Source: Elmis aenea
Taxonomy: Eukaryota > Arthropoda > Insecta > Coleoptera > Elmidae
DNA: 64,000 bases
Reading direction: 5' to 3'
Assembly (NCBI GenBank): GCA_947652605.1
Contig: OX393577.1
Coordinates: 56,010,108-56,074,107 of the forward strand
Below are positions 23,406 to 35,029 of this stretch, piece by piece. The notes beneath the pieces were generated by a model. That model was not told the origin of the DNA. It did no database searches and worked only from the letters and a program-made list of their open reading frames with translations. The position numbers were made by a program, and so were the translations under genes. The first letter of the stretch is position 1; each line of letters begins with the position of its first letter.

Positions 23406-24580
23406 ATGGCTCAGCAAATAATAATTTTATTCGATTAACTGTTATCTATAACAAATAATTTACTTTTTTATAAAGTTTATTTTTGTTCTTAGACGATTTT
23501 GTAATAGAACGCAGTAAGAGTTTAATAATTAAATGTTTTATACTTCTAAACCATGGTTCATTTGTTAAATATTATTTTAATAATTTAATGTAATTGTATC
23601 TGCAATTAATAAACCGTAAACTCTTAATAGTCAACTAGTACCTGTTAGATGAGAAATATAGAGCGTCTTAAAATCAAGAAATGTATTTTGAATGCCATAT
23701 TTGAAGTGTTATTTCCTATTGCTCGTTGCAGTTGGCTATGAACATAATTTAAAATTACTTGTAATGATTATAACTTTAAGGTTGATAAAGGCTAGAACAA
23801 TAAAGTCTAGATCTTACTGGGATAAATAAAAGGTACGAAAACAAATATTGCCTTTTTTTTCATTGGAATCTCCTTCGACTACTTAAAACGAGCAACTCTG
23901 CTCTTTTGTAAAAATAGTCCGTTGATTTTTAGTCAATAATAGGGTTTCTGAGTCTCGACCATTTTTCTGTTTCTGGCACGAGAGACTTTAATAAACAAAA
24001 ACCGAAAATTCCCGTGATTTCTATTCTTCCGTGAAATTGCTTCGATTTTAATAATTTGGTCAGAGAGGAGAGTCTCTAAACAATAAATAAGAGAAAGTAT
24101 TAGATCAATTATGTAGTTAATACAATCGAAATTATAATTGAACAAATATTGTAACGTAAACAAAATGAAAACAATTAATATTTAATAACGTATAATAGTT
24201 CTTCTAAAAGTCAAATATTTTAATTCAAACAAAATTAGATAAATAGGTTTAAAAAAAACGAATGTATTTAGCACTTGGTTTGATAAGCGATTACATATAT
24301 TCGTAAAAAAATGTGCTTTCTACCGAAAATAGTTTCTCGTATTTTTTCTATGGCATACAATTATTATGAAATATTCTCCAAAAATAATCATATCCTTACT
24401 ATTTTTGTTTGTCACATATTTAAAAGTGGATATTTCATCAAATCTGAGATAACGTTTTTTCAGCATAGTTATGGCCCACTATGGGTTAAGCATGACAAAT
24501 TATAAATAAATGTTTAGTTTTCCAAAAATTAGGTTGGTCACAAAAAATTCAAATCGTTTATCTAATTTTAAGAATTTTGT
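23406..24580. repeat. Array spacer, B-type
   Basis: Non-coding. Collinear with the spacers behind B2 and B3 (33857-35028 and 39257-40428). It lacks the TTCTTCGCC foldback element found behind A1 and A2 and preserves the empty insertion site near 23652. Confidence 0.75.
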
Positions 24581-24582
24581 TG

Positions 24583-25425
24583 TGGCACATCTCCGAGCTG
24601 ACTCCTTTTTTTCTAGTCTATGTCTCACATCGTATTTCCATTTTCTTCTTGATCTTCCTCTACTTTCTTTTTTCCTCGTTTTCATCCCATTTTTGCGTAC
24701 GTGCTTTCTGGCATGCGTAGTTGATGTCCCAGCCATCTTAACTGGTTCGTTTCCATATTTTTTTGTCTTTTTACCTAGACTTTTTCTGATTTTATCGTTT
24801 TATCAATTAGTTTTCATCCTTCTTATCTTCTCAAAAACTCATCTCCTGCGACTGTATTCTTTCTTTTTCGTTGTTGTCAGTGCCCAAGTTTCTGATTTAT
24901 AAGTAAGAATTGGTGCGTACACTGTATTAAATACTCGCGTCTTAATTTTTTTTAAAGATCTTATTAAGCATTTATTAGTGGCGTTAAAATTTCGTCGCTG
25001 GAGCTATTATGTTATTCAACACTTCTTCCAAATTACCGTTCTCTGCAGTTATCGTTCCTAAGTATTTAGAATTTGATACATGCTCTATGCTTTCTGGGTC
25101 TGGAATGATTGAAAACATTACATATTTTTTCGTTATAACCATAATCTTTGTCTTTTTTATATTAATGCTTATACTGTATCCTACTAATGTACCTGCTCAT
25201 ACCCCCAGATTATGTCGTAAGTCTTTTTCGTTTTTAGTTCATAGCACCATATCATCTGCAAAGGCCAGTTCTGGTAAATATATTGGTTTCACTTTATTCC
25301 ATCCTCAACAGACTTTCTTTGTATTTCTTTGCACTCCCTAATTATTATAAGCAATAGTATTATAAAAAGAAGTGGACTTAAAGTGCCCCCTGTTTAAAAC
25401 CCTCTGTTAATAATAAATCAGATGG
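24583..25425 (-). pseudogene. RTE-like reverse-transcriptase relic, spacer copy 2
   Basis: Same relic as 20600-21440. It retains LAFADDMVL near 25255 (an intact FADD box followed by a stop) and KYLGTITAENGNLEEV near 25055. It lacks the 7-bp AAACTTC present in spacer copies 1, 3 and 5. Plus-strand frames over it are antisense by-products. Confidence 0.75.
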
Positions 25426-25651
25426 CTTCTTATGATTGCATGCGAAAATATTCTTTTGAAAATAGTCTAGCCTTTCGACGAGGGTAGCTTAGAAAAAGCA
25501 GATAATTTTTAATGACATTTATTTATATTTAAATCTTTAAAATAGATCTTGGGTTATTGTACTAAACGAGAAAAACATTCTGAAGTACAAGTTTCCCTAA
25601 TTAAAGCAAATAGATATCTGACCGTTTATAAAATCCTCATGCTTTGCAACC

Positions 25652-25721
25652 TTATCTTATTCCACTTCCCACTTATCTTATCTTCAATTTTATTTTACCT
25701 AAAATTAATCAGATTTATATA
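25652..25721 (+). promoter_or_regulatory. Promoter of gene A2: GATA sites plus TATA
   Basis: TTATCT occurs at 25652, 25673 and 25678; TTTATATA at 25714-25721, 86 bp before the ATG. Confidence 0.55.
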
Positions 25722-25806
25722 CACCAAAGTTCAAGTACCTTACGACTTATGTTCTTTCAATACGCGTCGAACTTTTGCCAATGCCAATTGTCTAAACGAG
25801 AACAAA

Positions 25807-27285
25807 ATGAGTTTCATAATACCAGATTCTGTTTTACCGAAATTGGTTTGTTCTGAGTGTAATTTGTATCTGTCCGTGGCTCCCGTGAGGGTTACAGAAG
25901 AAGGTCGTAGTGTATGTGGTCGGTGCGTGGCTGTAGAAGATTGCGACGGTCCCGAACCAGTACGTCACGAAGCTTACGAAGAACTAGCCAAATTGGCCTT
26001 ATTTCCATGTAGTTATCGCCAGGAAGGATGCACGGGACATGTTGAGTTTGACAACAGCGCCGAACATGAAAATAATTGTCCCTATAGGACTTACACATGT
26101 CCAGCTGATCCCAAACGAAAGTGCGCATGGACTGGAAGTGCAAGGCAGTTGGCCCAACATTATCAACAGGAACACGAAACGCTTGTTCTACAGAAACCTA
26201 CTTTTGAAATAAATATAATGGAAAATATCGAGAAATACTTCCTGTATCGTATCTACAACTTTATCTTTCTAATTCAATTCAAGACGTTGATTTGTGAATA
26301 TAATGCATGGTTTAGTGTAGTCCATGTGGGACCAACTAAAGAAAACAAAGAAATTAAGTATCGCTTCACACTGCAACGGAAAGATAAAGAAATGGAAGTA
26401 AAGCTTAAGGAAACGTCCGTTGTTAGTGTTCTTGGAACTTACATAGCAATGGAGGTGGACACTTCCGTAACAGTCGATATTAATTCTTTACTATCTATTT
26501 TAAACAATCCTGACAAAATTATGTGCCACTTGGATCTTACAATACCGCAACATATGATAGATGAATATATTAATAAAGCACGTATTAAATGTCCTAATTG
26601 CAAGATTTATATGGTTCCACCCATATATCAGTGTATTGCAGGACATATTACATGTGAGGAGTGTTCAACATATAATAATGACTATTGTAAAACATGCGAT
26701 ATAAGTGAATTAGAATTATCGCATAATATTGAATTAGAAACAATTTCAGAATCATGTATTTATAGTTGTAGATGGAATTGCAGTGATCACGGTTATGATG
26801 TTCGTGAAATTAGATTTCACGAACAGAGTTGTGGTAAGAGACTTTATAATTGTTTTTGGTGTGAAAATTATTCAGATGTATTAAAAAATTATAAACTGCA
26901 CTTGTTAAATCATCACAAATCGAAAATACATGACTCTGAATTTATTTATTATCAAACTGATACAAATATTACAGATGTATGTCTTAATATAAATGATGAA
27001 ATTATATCAATTGATATGCTTTGTTGTACAGACAATATTTTTATTTATTTTTTTTATAATGGATTTCAAAATGTATCTAAACGATTTAATTTTTCTGTTG
27101 ATATTGATAGGAATGATGAAAATATGACAAACAACCCAAATAAAATAAAATCTTTTAAATTCAATTCAAGTAACAGTGATTCTATAGATACCGCTTTATA
27201 TAATAAACTAGACATTTCTAGAGCTGATATTAATAAATGTGGCAAGCAATATAAGATTATATTTAAAGGTACCTACGATAAATAA
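25807..27285 (+). CDS. A2: two-module SIAH-like RING/zinc-finger protein
   Basis: Intronless, 492 aa, ATG in AACAAAATGA. Same architecture as A1: pseudo-RING, SIAH finger, SINA-like domain, intact C3HC4 RING2, SIAH finger 2, SINA-like domain 2. Differences from A1 cluster in the last third: the second knuckle of finger 2 reads YNCFWCENYSD instead of YKCVSFNCNYSD, and the segment after NINDEIIS (DMLCCTDNIFIYFF) is largely rewritten, while the first 240 residues are nearly identical. It ends KGTYDK like A1. Its 3' flank carries the same foldback insertion as A1, so A1 and A2 are products of one duplication. The in-frame upstream extension has no ATG at its far end and covers the promoter. Confidence 0.85.
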   Translation: MSFIIPDSVLPKLVCSECNLYLSVAPVRVTEEGRSVCGRCVAVEDCDGPEPVRHEAYEELAKLALFPCSYRQEGCTGHVEFDNSAEHENNCPYRTYTCPADPKRKCAWTGSARQLAQHYQQEHETLVLQKPTFEINIMENIEKYFLYRIYNFIFLIQFKTLICEYNAWFSVVHVGPTKENKEIKYRFTLQRKDKEMEVKLKETSVVSVLGTYIAMEVDTSVTVDINSLLSILNNPDKIMCHLDLTIPQHMIDEYINKARIKCPNCKIYMVPPIYQCIAGHITCEECSTYNNDYCKTCDISELELSHNIELETISESCIYSCRWNCSDHGYDVREIRFHEQSCGKRLYNCFWCENYSDVLKNYKLHLLNHHKSKIHDSEFIYYQTDTNITDVCLNINDEIISIDMLCCTDNIFIYFFYNGFQNVSKRFNFSVDIDRNDENMTNNPNKIKSFKFNSSNSDSIDTALYNKLDISRADINKCGKQYKIIFKGTYDK

Positions 27286-27380
27286 AAAACATAATTTTCA
27301 GTTGGCATTTATCAATTTGTTGTGTCCAAAATGAAAATATTAATGAATTTTCCTGTATGTAGTACCATTTTTTAATTTAA

Positions 27381-27386
27381 AATAAA
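27381..27386 (+). terminator. Poly(A) signal AATAAA of gene A2
   Basis: AATAAA 96 bp after the stop, same context as A1. Confidence 0.5.
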
Positions 27387-27598
27387 TTAAGTAATAATAA
27401 TTTTATTCGATTAACTGTTACAACAAATAATTTACTTTTTATAAAGTTTATTTTTGTTCTTAGAGTATAATAATTAATTGTTTTATACTTCTGAACCATG
27501 GGTTCATTTGTTAAAATTAAAATAGTGTAATTGTATCTGCAATTAATAAACCATAAACTCTCAATAGTATAACTACTACCTGTCAAGATAAGAATTAT

Positions 27599-28111
27599 GG
27601 GTCTAGAAACATTCTTCGCTCACAATTCTTCGCCCACAATTCTTCGCCTCCCAATTCTTCGCCCACAATTCTTCGTCTACACAATTCTTCGCCGCCAAAA
27701 TTTTTTGCCGCATACAAGTATATCACAATATTTTTTTTAAATACGATTGTTTTTATTTATAACGTAATCTTTACAGATTATTTTACATAAGCCCCAAAAA
27801 GTCGTTTTTTGTATATTAATACATCTTCTTTTAATATTATGTTAAAAAATTGCTACATAAATAGCGTATGTTGTGATTTTTAATCTTGTTTATGTTATTA
27901 TAGCAGGAATAAAAATTAAATTGACCTGACCTGACCTAACCTGACCTAATGTAAAATAAACTGTAAAAATTACGTTATAAATAAAAACAATCGTATTTAA
28001 AAAAAATATTGTGATATACTTGTATGCGGCGAAGAATTGTGGCGGCGAATAATTGTGGCGGCGAAGAATTGTGTAGGCGAAGAATTGTGGGCGAAGAATG
28101 TTCCGGACACG
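27599..28111. mobile_element. Foldback element with TTCTTCGCC arms (copy 3)
   Basis: Starts GGGTCTAGAAACATTC and ends GAATGTTCCGGACACG. TSD AAGAATTAT (27590-27598) and AAGAAATAT (28112-28120). It has the same insertion site and the same TSD mismatch as the copy behind A1, so it was duplicated with its neighbour rather than inserted independently. Confidence 0.85.
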
Positions 28112-28120
28112 AAGAAATAT

Positions 28121-29620
28121 GGAGCATCTTAAAATCAAAAAATATATTTTGAATGCCATATTTGATATGAAATTTTCGACGCAGTTGGCTGTGAATATAA
28201 TTTAAAATTACCTATTCTGATTATAACTTTATGATTGATAAAGGCTAGAACAATAAATTCTCGATCTTACTGGGATAAATAAAATGTACGAAAACAAATA
28301 TTACTTTCTTTTTTTATTGGAATCTTCTTCGACTACTTAATGAGCAACTCTGCTCTTTTGTAAAAATAGTCCGATGATTTTTAGTCAATAATAGGGTTTT
28401 GAGTCTCGACCATTTTTCTATTTCTGGCACGAGAGACTTTAATAAATAAAAACTGAAAATTCCCGCGATTTTTGTTTTTCCGTGAAATTGCTTCGACTTT
28501 AATACTTTAGTCAAAGAGTAAATACTAAACAATTATGTAGTTAATAAAATCGAAATTTTAATTTTACAATTATTTTAATGTAGGTAAACAATATAAAAAC
28601 AAAATTAATATTTAATGAGGTATAATAGTTCTTCTAAGAGTCAAATGTTTGAATTCAAACAAGATTAGATAAATATGTTTTAAAAAAACGAATGTATTTA
28701 GCACTTGGTTTGATAAGCGATTACGATATTCGAAAAAAAAAAAAATTGTCGGCTACCGAAAATAATCTCTCGCATTTCTTATTTCCATGGCATACAATTA
28801 TTATGAAATTCCCCAAAAATAAGCCAATTTTTGTTTGTAACAAATATATAAAAGTGAATATCTGGCCTACTGTGGGTTAAGCATTACAAATTATAAATAT
28901 GTTTAGTTTTACAAAAATTAGTTTAGTCACAAAATACTCAAATCGTTTATCTAATTTTAAGAATTTTGTTGAACTTTCGAAAATTAAAAAGTTATGGTCA
29001 ATGTTTAAAAAACGTGAATATTCCAAATTTGATCTGTAGCAGAAAAACGAACAACGCTACTGCAAATCCGATAACACGATTAGATTTATTTTGTAGCGTT
29101 CCGCCGTAAAAAGAATTGAAAAACGCTGCGATACAAAATCGGAATGGCGATTTAAAATTTAAAACACATCAAAATATATTTCATACAAAGGTTATGCTTA
29201 AAACTGATCATAATATTTTAGCATACGTGGAAAAACACGTGTTTGTACAAGGTGTTTTGTAGTTGTGCAAACAAACTTCAAAAGCTTTTTTTTAGATTAA
29301 ATTTAATAACAAAAATTGCTATGTACACGCTCTAAAACATGCAAAAAAAACACAGCTAGGCTTTCTGAGTATTGACTTTTTATTTGCAGGATTCGGTACT
29401 TAAAAAAAACAAACATATCGGGAGTTTTGTTTTTCTGAGATCTGTTTCGATTTTTATAATTCTGTTAAAGAAAAGGTCTTTAAATATTTTATTTAAGTGT
29501 GATATAATTAATTTGGTTATTAAAAATTGCAATTTTTATATAAACAACATTTATTTAAGTGTAAATAAAAAAGAAACAATAATATAAATATTCATTAATC
29601 TCTAATAGTTTTTTTTTCAA
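28121..29620. repeat. Array spacer, A-type (second copy)
   Basis: Non-coding, collinear with 19107-20599. The A-to-B spacing is 5,057 bp here once the LTR insertion is removed, against 5,056 bp in the first dimer. Confidence 0.75.
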
Positions 29621-29624
29621 CTGT

Positions 29625-31900
29625 GGCACATCTCCGAGCTGACTCCTTTTTTTCTAGTCTATGTCTCACATCGTATTTCCATTTTCTTCTTGATCTTCCT
29701 CTACTTTCTTTTTTCCTCAAACTTCGTTTTCATCCCATTTTTGCGTACGTGCGTTCTGGCATGCGTAGTTGATGTCCCAGCCATCTTAACTGGTTCGTTT
29801 CCATATTTTTTTTTGTCTTTATACCTAGACTTTTTCTGATTTTATCGTTGTTAATTTTATCAATTAGTTTTCATCCTTCTTTTCTTCTCAAAAACTCATC
29901 TCCTACGACTGTATTCTTTGTTTTTGGTTGTTTTCAGTGCCCAAGTTTCTGATTTATAAGGAAGAACTGGTGCGTACACTGTATTAAATACTCGCGTCTT
30001 ATTTTTTTTTAAAGATCTTATTAAGCATTTATTAGTGGCGTGTTACACGAATATCGGCCACTTTCCAAGAAAGCCGCTAACCTTGCAACAAGAAGGGGTA
30101 GTTCGGACTTGCGGCTAGTTCAGACTAGAAGGGGTAGGTCCGAATTAGAAACAAACTTGTAGATATCAATAAGGGCGCCACACTATTTCTTCTATAAGGT
30201 TTCAAATAGCGAAAAAACCTAGGATATGAAATAAAAGAATTCATAGACGTGAATGATGTATGCCTTTAATACTAAATAAATAATAATTGTTGAAAATAAC
30301 AAATAGAACATGGAATACACTTGACGATAATAACTCCTGGTCTCAACAGGTTTGAAATTGCTAATAAAACCATTCGCTAAAATTAAACAAAAAGAAAGTA
30401 CATACGAAGTAAGGTTGGTTCTGTTCCTGTGTTTGCAAGTATTTAAAATACACAAATAAATATATAAAAAAATAATAATTCAGTTTCAATGAAACTACAA
30501 TCCGCTTAAGTGGAAGAGCTCTCCTACCTATCAAAACTTGCGGCACTAAAATCACCGAACGATAACATAACCAAAAATACTTTGCAAACGGAGTACGGTC
30601 CCTAACTTATTAATCGTAAGGTACGACTAAAAAATTATGGTGGCAACAAAGCCACTCAAGGGTTGTTGAGAATGTAGGATAATAACAAATTAATTTAAAT
30701 GTTACTAAGTACCACTAACAAAAGTCCAAAGTTACTAATTAAACGTAGAAAAAAAAAGACAGTGAACTAACAGTAGTAACGAGCTGAAGGCTCTACAATA
30801 GTTACAGAGTTAATAAAAATATTAAGAACGTAGCTGACAGTCGGGGCTTAAATATATATTCTTAGCTTTCGCTGAGCCGCCGAAGGCACGCTGAAGGAGA
30901 AGAGATGTTGTCGGAAATGCTGTCCGTAGTTTAGCGTACATCAACAGAACATCATACGGAACACTTGACAGTACTAGTAAGTCCAAAGCTTAAACAAGCT
31001 AACAGCGAGGAGCCAAGATAGCTGAACCGGAGCTCAGACAAAACGAAACTTAAGACCAAACTTAAGATCAAAACTAGACCAAGCTTAAAAACAAAGCTTA
31101 AAGCCAAAACGTAAGACTAAGCTTGAGACCAAACTTAAAGACAAAGCTTTAAGACCAAGCTTAAAGACACCTGTCTCAGCGTTAATAAATCATCCAATGG
31201 TTTTATTGGCAGGAACAAATTCGCACTAGCGTGACTTAGAAAGTCGGCACCCACCGATATTAAACCAAGATTTACATGGATTCTTTATGTCACAACAAAC
31301 AGATGTCTTTGACTACAGACAGACCAAGAAAACAGAAGTGAGGTTAAAACGGAAGTAATATAATTTGACATGCGTGGAAAAAGACTGGTCACTGGAGCTA
31401 CTAAAATAAGCTGAAACTACTACTCATGGGACCTAACTCCCAATCGGACAATAATAACGTAACAGGCGTTAAAATTTCGTCGCTGGAGCTATTTTGTTAT
31501 TCAACACTTCTTCCAAATTACTGTTCTCTGCAGTTATCGTTCCTAAGTATTTAGAATTTGATACATGCTCTATGCTTTCTGGGTCTGGAATGATTAAAAA
31601 CATTACATATTTTTTCGTTATAACCATAATCTTTGTGTTTTTTATATTAATGCTTATACTGTATCCTACTAATGTATCTGCTCATACCCCCAGATTATGT
31701 CGTAAGTCTTTTTCGTTTTTAGTTCATAGCACCATATCATCTGCAAAGGCCAGTTCTGGTAAATATATTGGTTTCACTTTATTCCATCCTCAACAGACTT
31801 TCTTTGTATTTCTTTGCACTCCCTAATTATTATAAGCAATAGTATTATAAAAAGAAGTGGACTTAAAATGCCCCCTGTCTAACACCCTCTGTTAATAATA
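29625..31900 (-). pseudogene. RTE-like relic, spacer copy 3, split by an LTR
   Basis: Same relic as in the other spacers: C-terminal part 29625-30040, remainder 31465-31900. A solo LTR separates the halves at the sequence TTAGTGGCG/TTAAAATTTCG, which is continuous in the spacers without the LTR. Confidence 0.75.
30041..31464. mobile_element. Solo LTR of an LTR retrotransposon
   Basis: 1,424 bp, begins TGTTAC and ends GTAACA, flanked by GGCG at 30037-30040 and 31465-31468. TG...CA ends, a short TSD and absence of any gag/pol make a solo LTR the best reading. Internal irregular repeats of the type CTTAAGACCAAA lie at 31047-31170. Gypsy and BEL/Pao both use 4-5 bp TSDs, so the superfamily is open. 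Orientation is not determined. The same insertion at 35441-36864 comes from the tandem duplication. Confidence 0.75.
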
Positions 31901-32136
31901 AATCAGATGGCTTCTAATGATTGCATGCGAAAATATTCTTTTGAAAATAGTCTAGCCTTTCGACGAGGGTAGCTTAGAAAAAGCAGATAATTTTTAATGA
32001 CATTTATTTATATTTGAATCTTTAAAATAGCTCTTGGGTTATTGTACTAAACGAGAAAAACATTCTGAAGTACAAATTTCCCTAATTAAAGCAAATAGAT
32101 ATCTGACCGTTTATAACATCCTCATGCTTTGCAACC

Positions 32137-32206
32137 TTATCTTATTCCACTTCCCACTTATCTTATCTTCAATTTTATTTTACCTAAAATTAATCAGATT
32201 TATATA
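32137..32206 (+). promoter_or_regulatory. Promoter of gene B2: GATA sites plus TATA
   Basis: TTATCT occurs at 32137, 32158 and 32163; TTTATATA at 32199-32206, 86 bp before the ATG. Confidence 0.55.
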
Positions 32207-32291
32207 CACCAAAGTTCAAGTACCTTACGACTTATGTTCTTTCAATACGCGTCGAACTTTTGCCAATGCCAACTGTCTAAACAAGAACAAA

Positions 32292-33755
32292 ATGAGTTTC
32301 ATAATACCAGATTCTGTTTTACCGAAATTGGTTTGTTCTGAGTGTAATTTGTATCTGTCCGTGGCTCCCGTGAGGGTTACAGCAGAAGGTCGTAGTGTAT
32401 GTGGTCGGTGCTTGGCTGTGGAAGACTCCGATGGTCCCGAACCAGTACGTCACGAAGCTTACGAAGAACTAGCCAAGTTGGCATTATTTCCGTGCAGTTA
32501 TCGCCAGGAAGGATGCACGGGACATGTTGAGTTTGACAACAGCGCCGAACATGAAAATAATTGTCCTTATAGGACTTACACATGTCCTGCGGATCCAAAA
32601 CGAAAGTGCGAATGGACTGGATCTGCAAGGCAGTTGGCCCAACATTATCAACAGGAACACGAAACGCTTGTTCTAAAGAAACCTACTTTTGAAATAAATA
32701 TAATGGAAAATATCGAGAAATACTTCCTGTATTGTATCTACAACTTGATCTTTCTAATTCAATTTAAGACTTTGATACGTGAAAATAGTGCATGGTTTAG
32801 TGTAGTCCATGTGGGACCAACTAAAGAAAACAAAGGAATTAAGCATCGCTTCACACTGCAACGGAAAGATAAAGAAATGGAAGTAAAGCTTAAGGAAACG
32901 TCCGTTGTTAGTGTTCTTGGAACTTACATAGCAATGGAGGTGGACACTTCCGTAACAGTCGATATTAATTCTTTACTATCTACTTTGAACATTCCTGACA
33001 AAATTATATGCCACTTGGATCTTATAATACCGCAAAATATGATAGATGAATATAAAGAACGTATTAAATGTCCTAATTGTACTATTTATATGGTTCCACC
33101 CATATATCAGTGTATTGCAGGACATATTACATGCGAGGAGTGTTCAACATATGAGAATGATTATTGTAAAACATGCGATAAAAGTAAATTAGAATTATCT
33201 CATAATATTGAATTAGAAACAATTTCAGAATCATGTTTTTATAATTGTAGATGGAATTGCAGTGATAACGGTTATAATGTTCGTGAAATTAGATTTCACG
33301 AACAGAGTTGTGGTAAGAGAATTCATAAATGTTTAGATTCTATTTGTAATTATTCAGATGTATTAAAAAATTATAAACTACACTTGGTAAATCATCACAA
33401 AAGGAAAATACATGACTCTGAATTTATTGTAAGTCAAACTCATTTAAATATTACAGGTCTTAGTATTAATGATGAAATTATACAAACTATAGTGAATGTC
33501 TATAAAGACGAAATTAAATTGTGTTTTTATTATAACGGATTTCAAAATGTATCTAAACTATTTAATTTTTCTGTTGATATTGATAGAAATGATGAAAATA
33601 TGACAAACAACCCAAATACAATAAAATCTTATAAATTTTATTTAAGCAAATCTCATAAAGACTTTTTATTTTATATACTTAAAATTTCTAGAGCTGATAT
33701 TAGTAAATGTGGCAAGCAATATAAGATTATAATTAAAGGTACCTACGACATATAA
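32292..33755 (+). CDS. B2: two-module SIAH-like RING/zinc-finger protein
   Basis: Intronless, 487 aa, ATG in AACAAAATGA. B-type C-terminus (SINDEIIQTIVNV, KGTYDI), nearly identical to B1 over the last 90 residues, while its 5' flank and N-terminal part look like A2, suggesting exchange between units. The pseudo-RING is even more degenerate than in B1: the residue matching C46 is Ser (EDSDG). RING2 keeps all eight ligands. Two residues (Ile-Asn) are missing just before RING2 (DEYKERI instead of DEYINKERI). Finger 2 has KCLDSICNYSD. It lies inside the 5.4-kb tandem duplication and has an identical twin, B3. Confidence 0.85.
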   Translation: MSFIIPDSVLPKLVCSECNLYLSVAPVRVTAEGRSVCGRCLAVEDSDGPEPVRHEAYEELAKLALFPCSYRQEGCTGHVEFDNSAEHENNCPYRTYTCPADPKRKCEWTGSARQLAQHYQQEHETLVLKKPTFEINIMENIEKYFLYCIYNLIFLIQFKTLIRENSAWFSVVHVGPTKENKGIKHRFTLQRKDKEMEVKLKETSVVSVLGTYIAMEVDTSVTVDINSLLSTLNIPDKIICHLDLIIPQNMIDEYKERIKCPNCTIYMVPPIYQCIAGHITCEECSTYENDYCKTCDKSKLELSHNIELETISESCFYNCRWNCSDNGYNVREIRFHEQSCGKRIHKCLDSICNYSDVLKNYKLHLVNHHKRKIHDSEFIVSQTHLNITGLSINDEIIQTIVNVYKDEIKLCFYYNGFQNVSKLFNFSVDIDRNDENMTNNPNTIKSYKFYLSKSHKDFLFYILKISRADISKCGKQYKIIIKGTYDI

Positions 33756-33850
33756 AAAACAGTATTTTTAGTTGGCAATTATCCATTTTTTGTGCCCAAA
33801 ACGAAAATATTAATGAATTTTCCAGTATGTAGAACCATTTTTTAATTTAA

Positions 33851-33856
33851 AATAAA
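33851..33856 (+). terminator. Poly(A) signal AATAAA of gene B2
   Basis: AATAAA 96 bp after the stop, in the same context as B1. Confidence 0.5.
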
Positions 33857-34379
33857 ATGGCTCAGTAAATAATAATTGTATTCGATTAACTGTTATAACA
33901 AATAATTTACTTTTTTATATAGTTTATTTTTGTTCTTAAAAGATTTTGTAATAGAACGCAGTAAGAGTTTAATAATTAAATGTTTTATAATTCTAAACTA
34001 CGGGTTCATTTGTTAAATATTATTTTAATAAATTAGTGTAATTGTATCTGCAATTAATAAACCGTAAACTTTTAATAGTCAACTAGTACCTGTTAGATAA
34101 GAAATATAGAGCGTCTTAAAATCAAGAAATGTAATTTGAGTGCCATATTTGATGTGTTATTTCCCATTGCTCGTTGCAGTTGGCTATGAATATAATTTAA
34201 AATTACTTATAATGATTATAACTTTATGGTAGATATAGGCTAGAACAATAAAGTCTAGATCTTACTGGGATAAATAAAAGGTGCGAAAACAAATATTGCT
34301 TTTTTTTCATTGGAATCTCCTTCGACTACTTAAAACGAGCAACTCTGCTCTTTTGTAAAAATAATCCGCTGATTTTTAG

Positions 34380-35028
34380 TCAATAATAGGGTTTCTGAGT
34401 CTCGACCATTTTTCTGTTTCTGGCACGAGAGACTTTAATAAACAAAAACCGAAAATTCCCGTGATTTCTATTTTTCCGTGAAATTGCTTCGATTTTAATA
34501 ATTTGGTCAAAGAGGAGAGTCTCTAAACAATAAATAAGAGAAAGTATTAGATCAGTTATGTAGTTAATATAATCGAAATTATAATTGAACAAATATTTTA
34601 ATGTAAACAAAATGGAAACAATTAATATTTAATAACGTATAATAGTTCTTCTAAAGGTCAAATATTTTAATTCAAACAAAATTAGATAAATAGGTTTAAA
34701 AAAAACGAATGTATTTAGCACTTGGTTTGATAAGCGATTACATATATTCGTAAAAAAATGTGCTTTCTACCGAAAATAGTTTCTCGTATTTATTCTATGG
34801 CATACAATTATTATGAAATATTCTCCAAAAATAATCATATCCTTACTATTTTTTGTTTGTCACATATTTAAAAGTGGATATTTCATCAAATCTGAGATAA
34901 CGTTTTTTCAGCATAGTTATGGCCCACTATGGGTTAAGCATTACAAATTATAAATAAATGTTTAGTTTTCCAAAAATTAGGATGGTCACAAAAAATTCAA
35001 ATCGTTTATCTAATTTTAAGAATTTTGT
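34380..35028. repeat. B-type spacer behind B2, no gene
   Basis: Non-coding. It aligns with 23936-24583 behind B1. The minus-strand frame at 34380-34610 is also open behind B1 but disrupted in A spacers and has no protein resemblance. Confidence 0.6.
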
Positions 35029-35029
35029 T

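Noticed and set aside
25009..25341. Conserved plus-strand frame of 110 codons before several array genes
   Set aside because: It is antisense to the RTE-like relic; the minus strand carries the recognisable RT motifs.
25549..25806. In-frame extension upstream of the SIAH-like ATG (hydrophobic, membrane-anchor-like)
   Set aside because: It covers the GATA/TATA promoter, begins at a TTG in A2, B2 and B3 (internal ATGs exist, and A1 has its own ATG), and is frameshifted in B1 and C. The downstream ATG has a good context in all copies.
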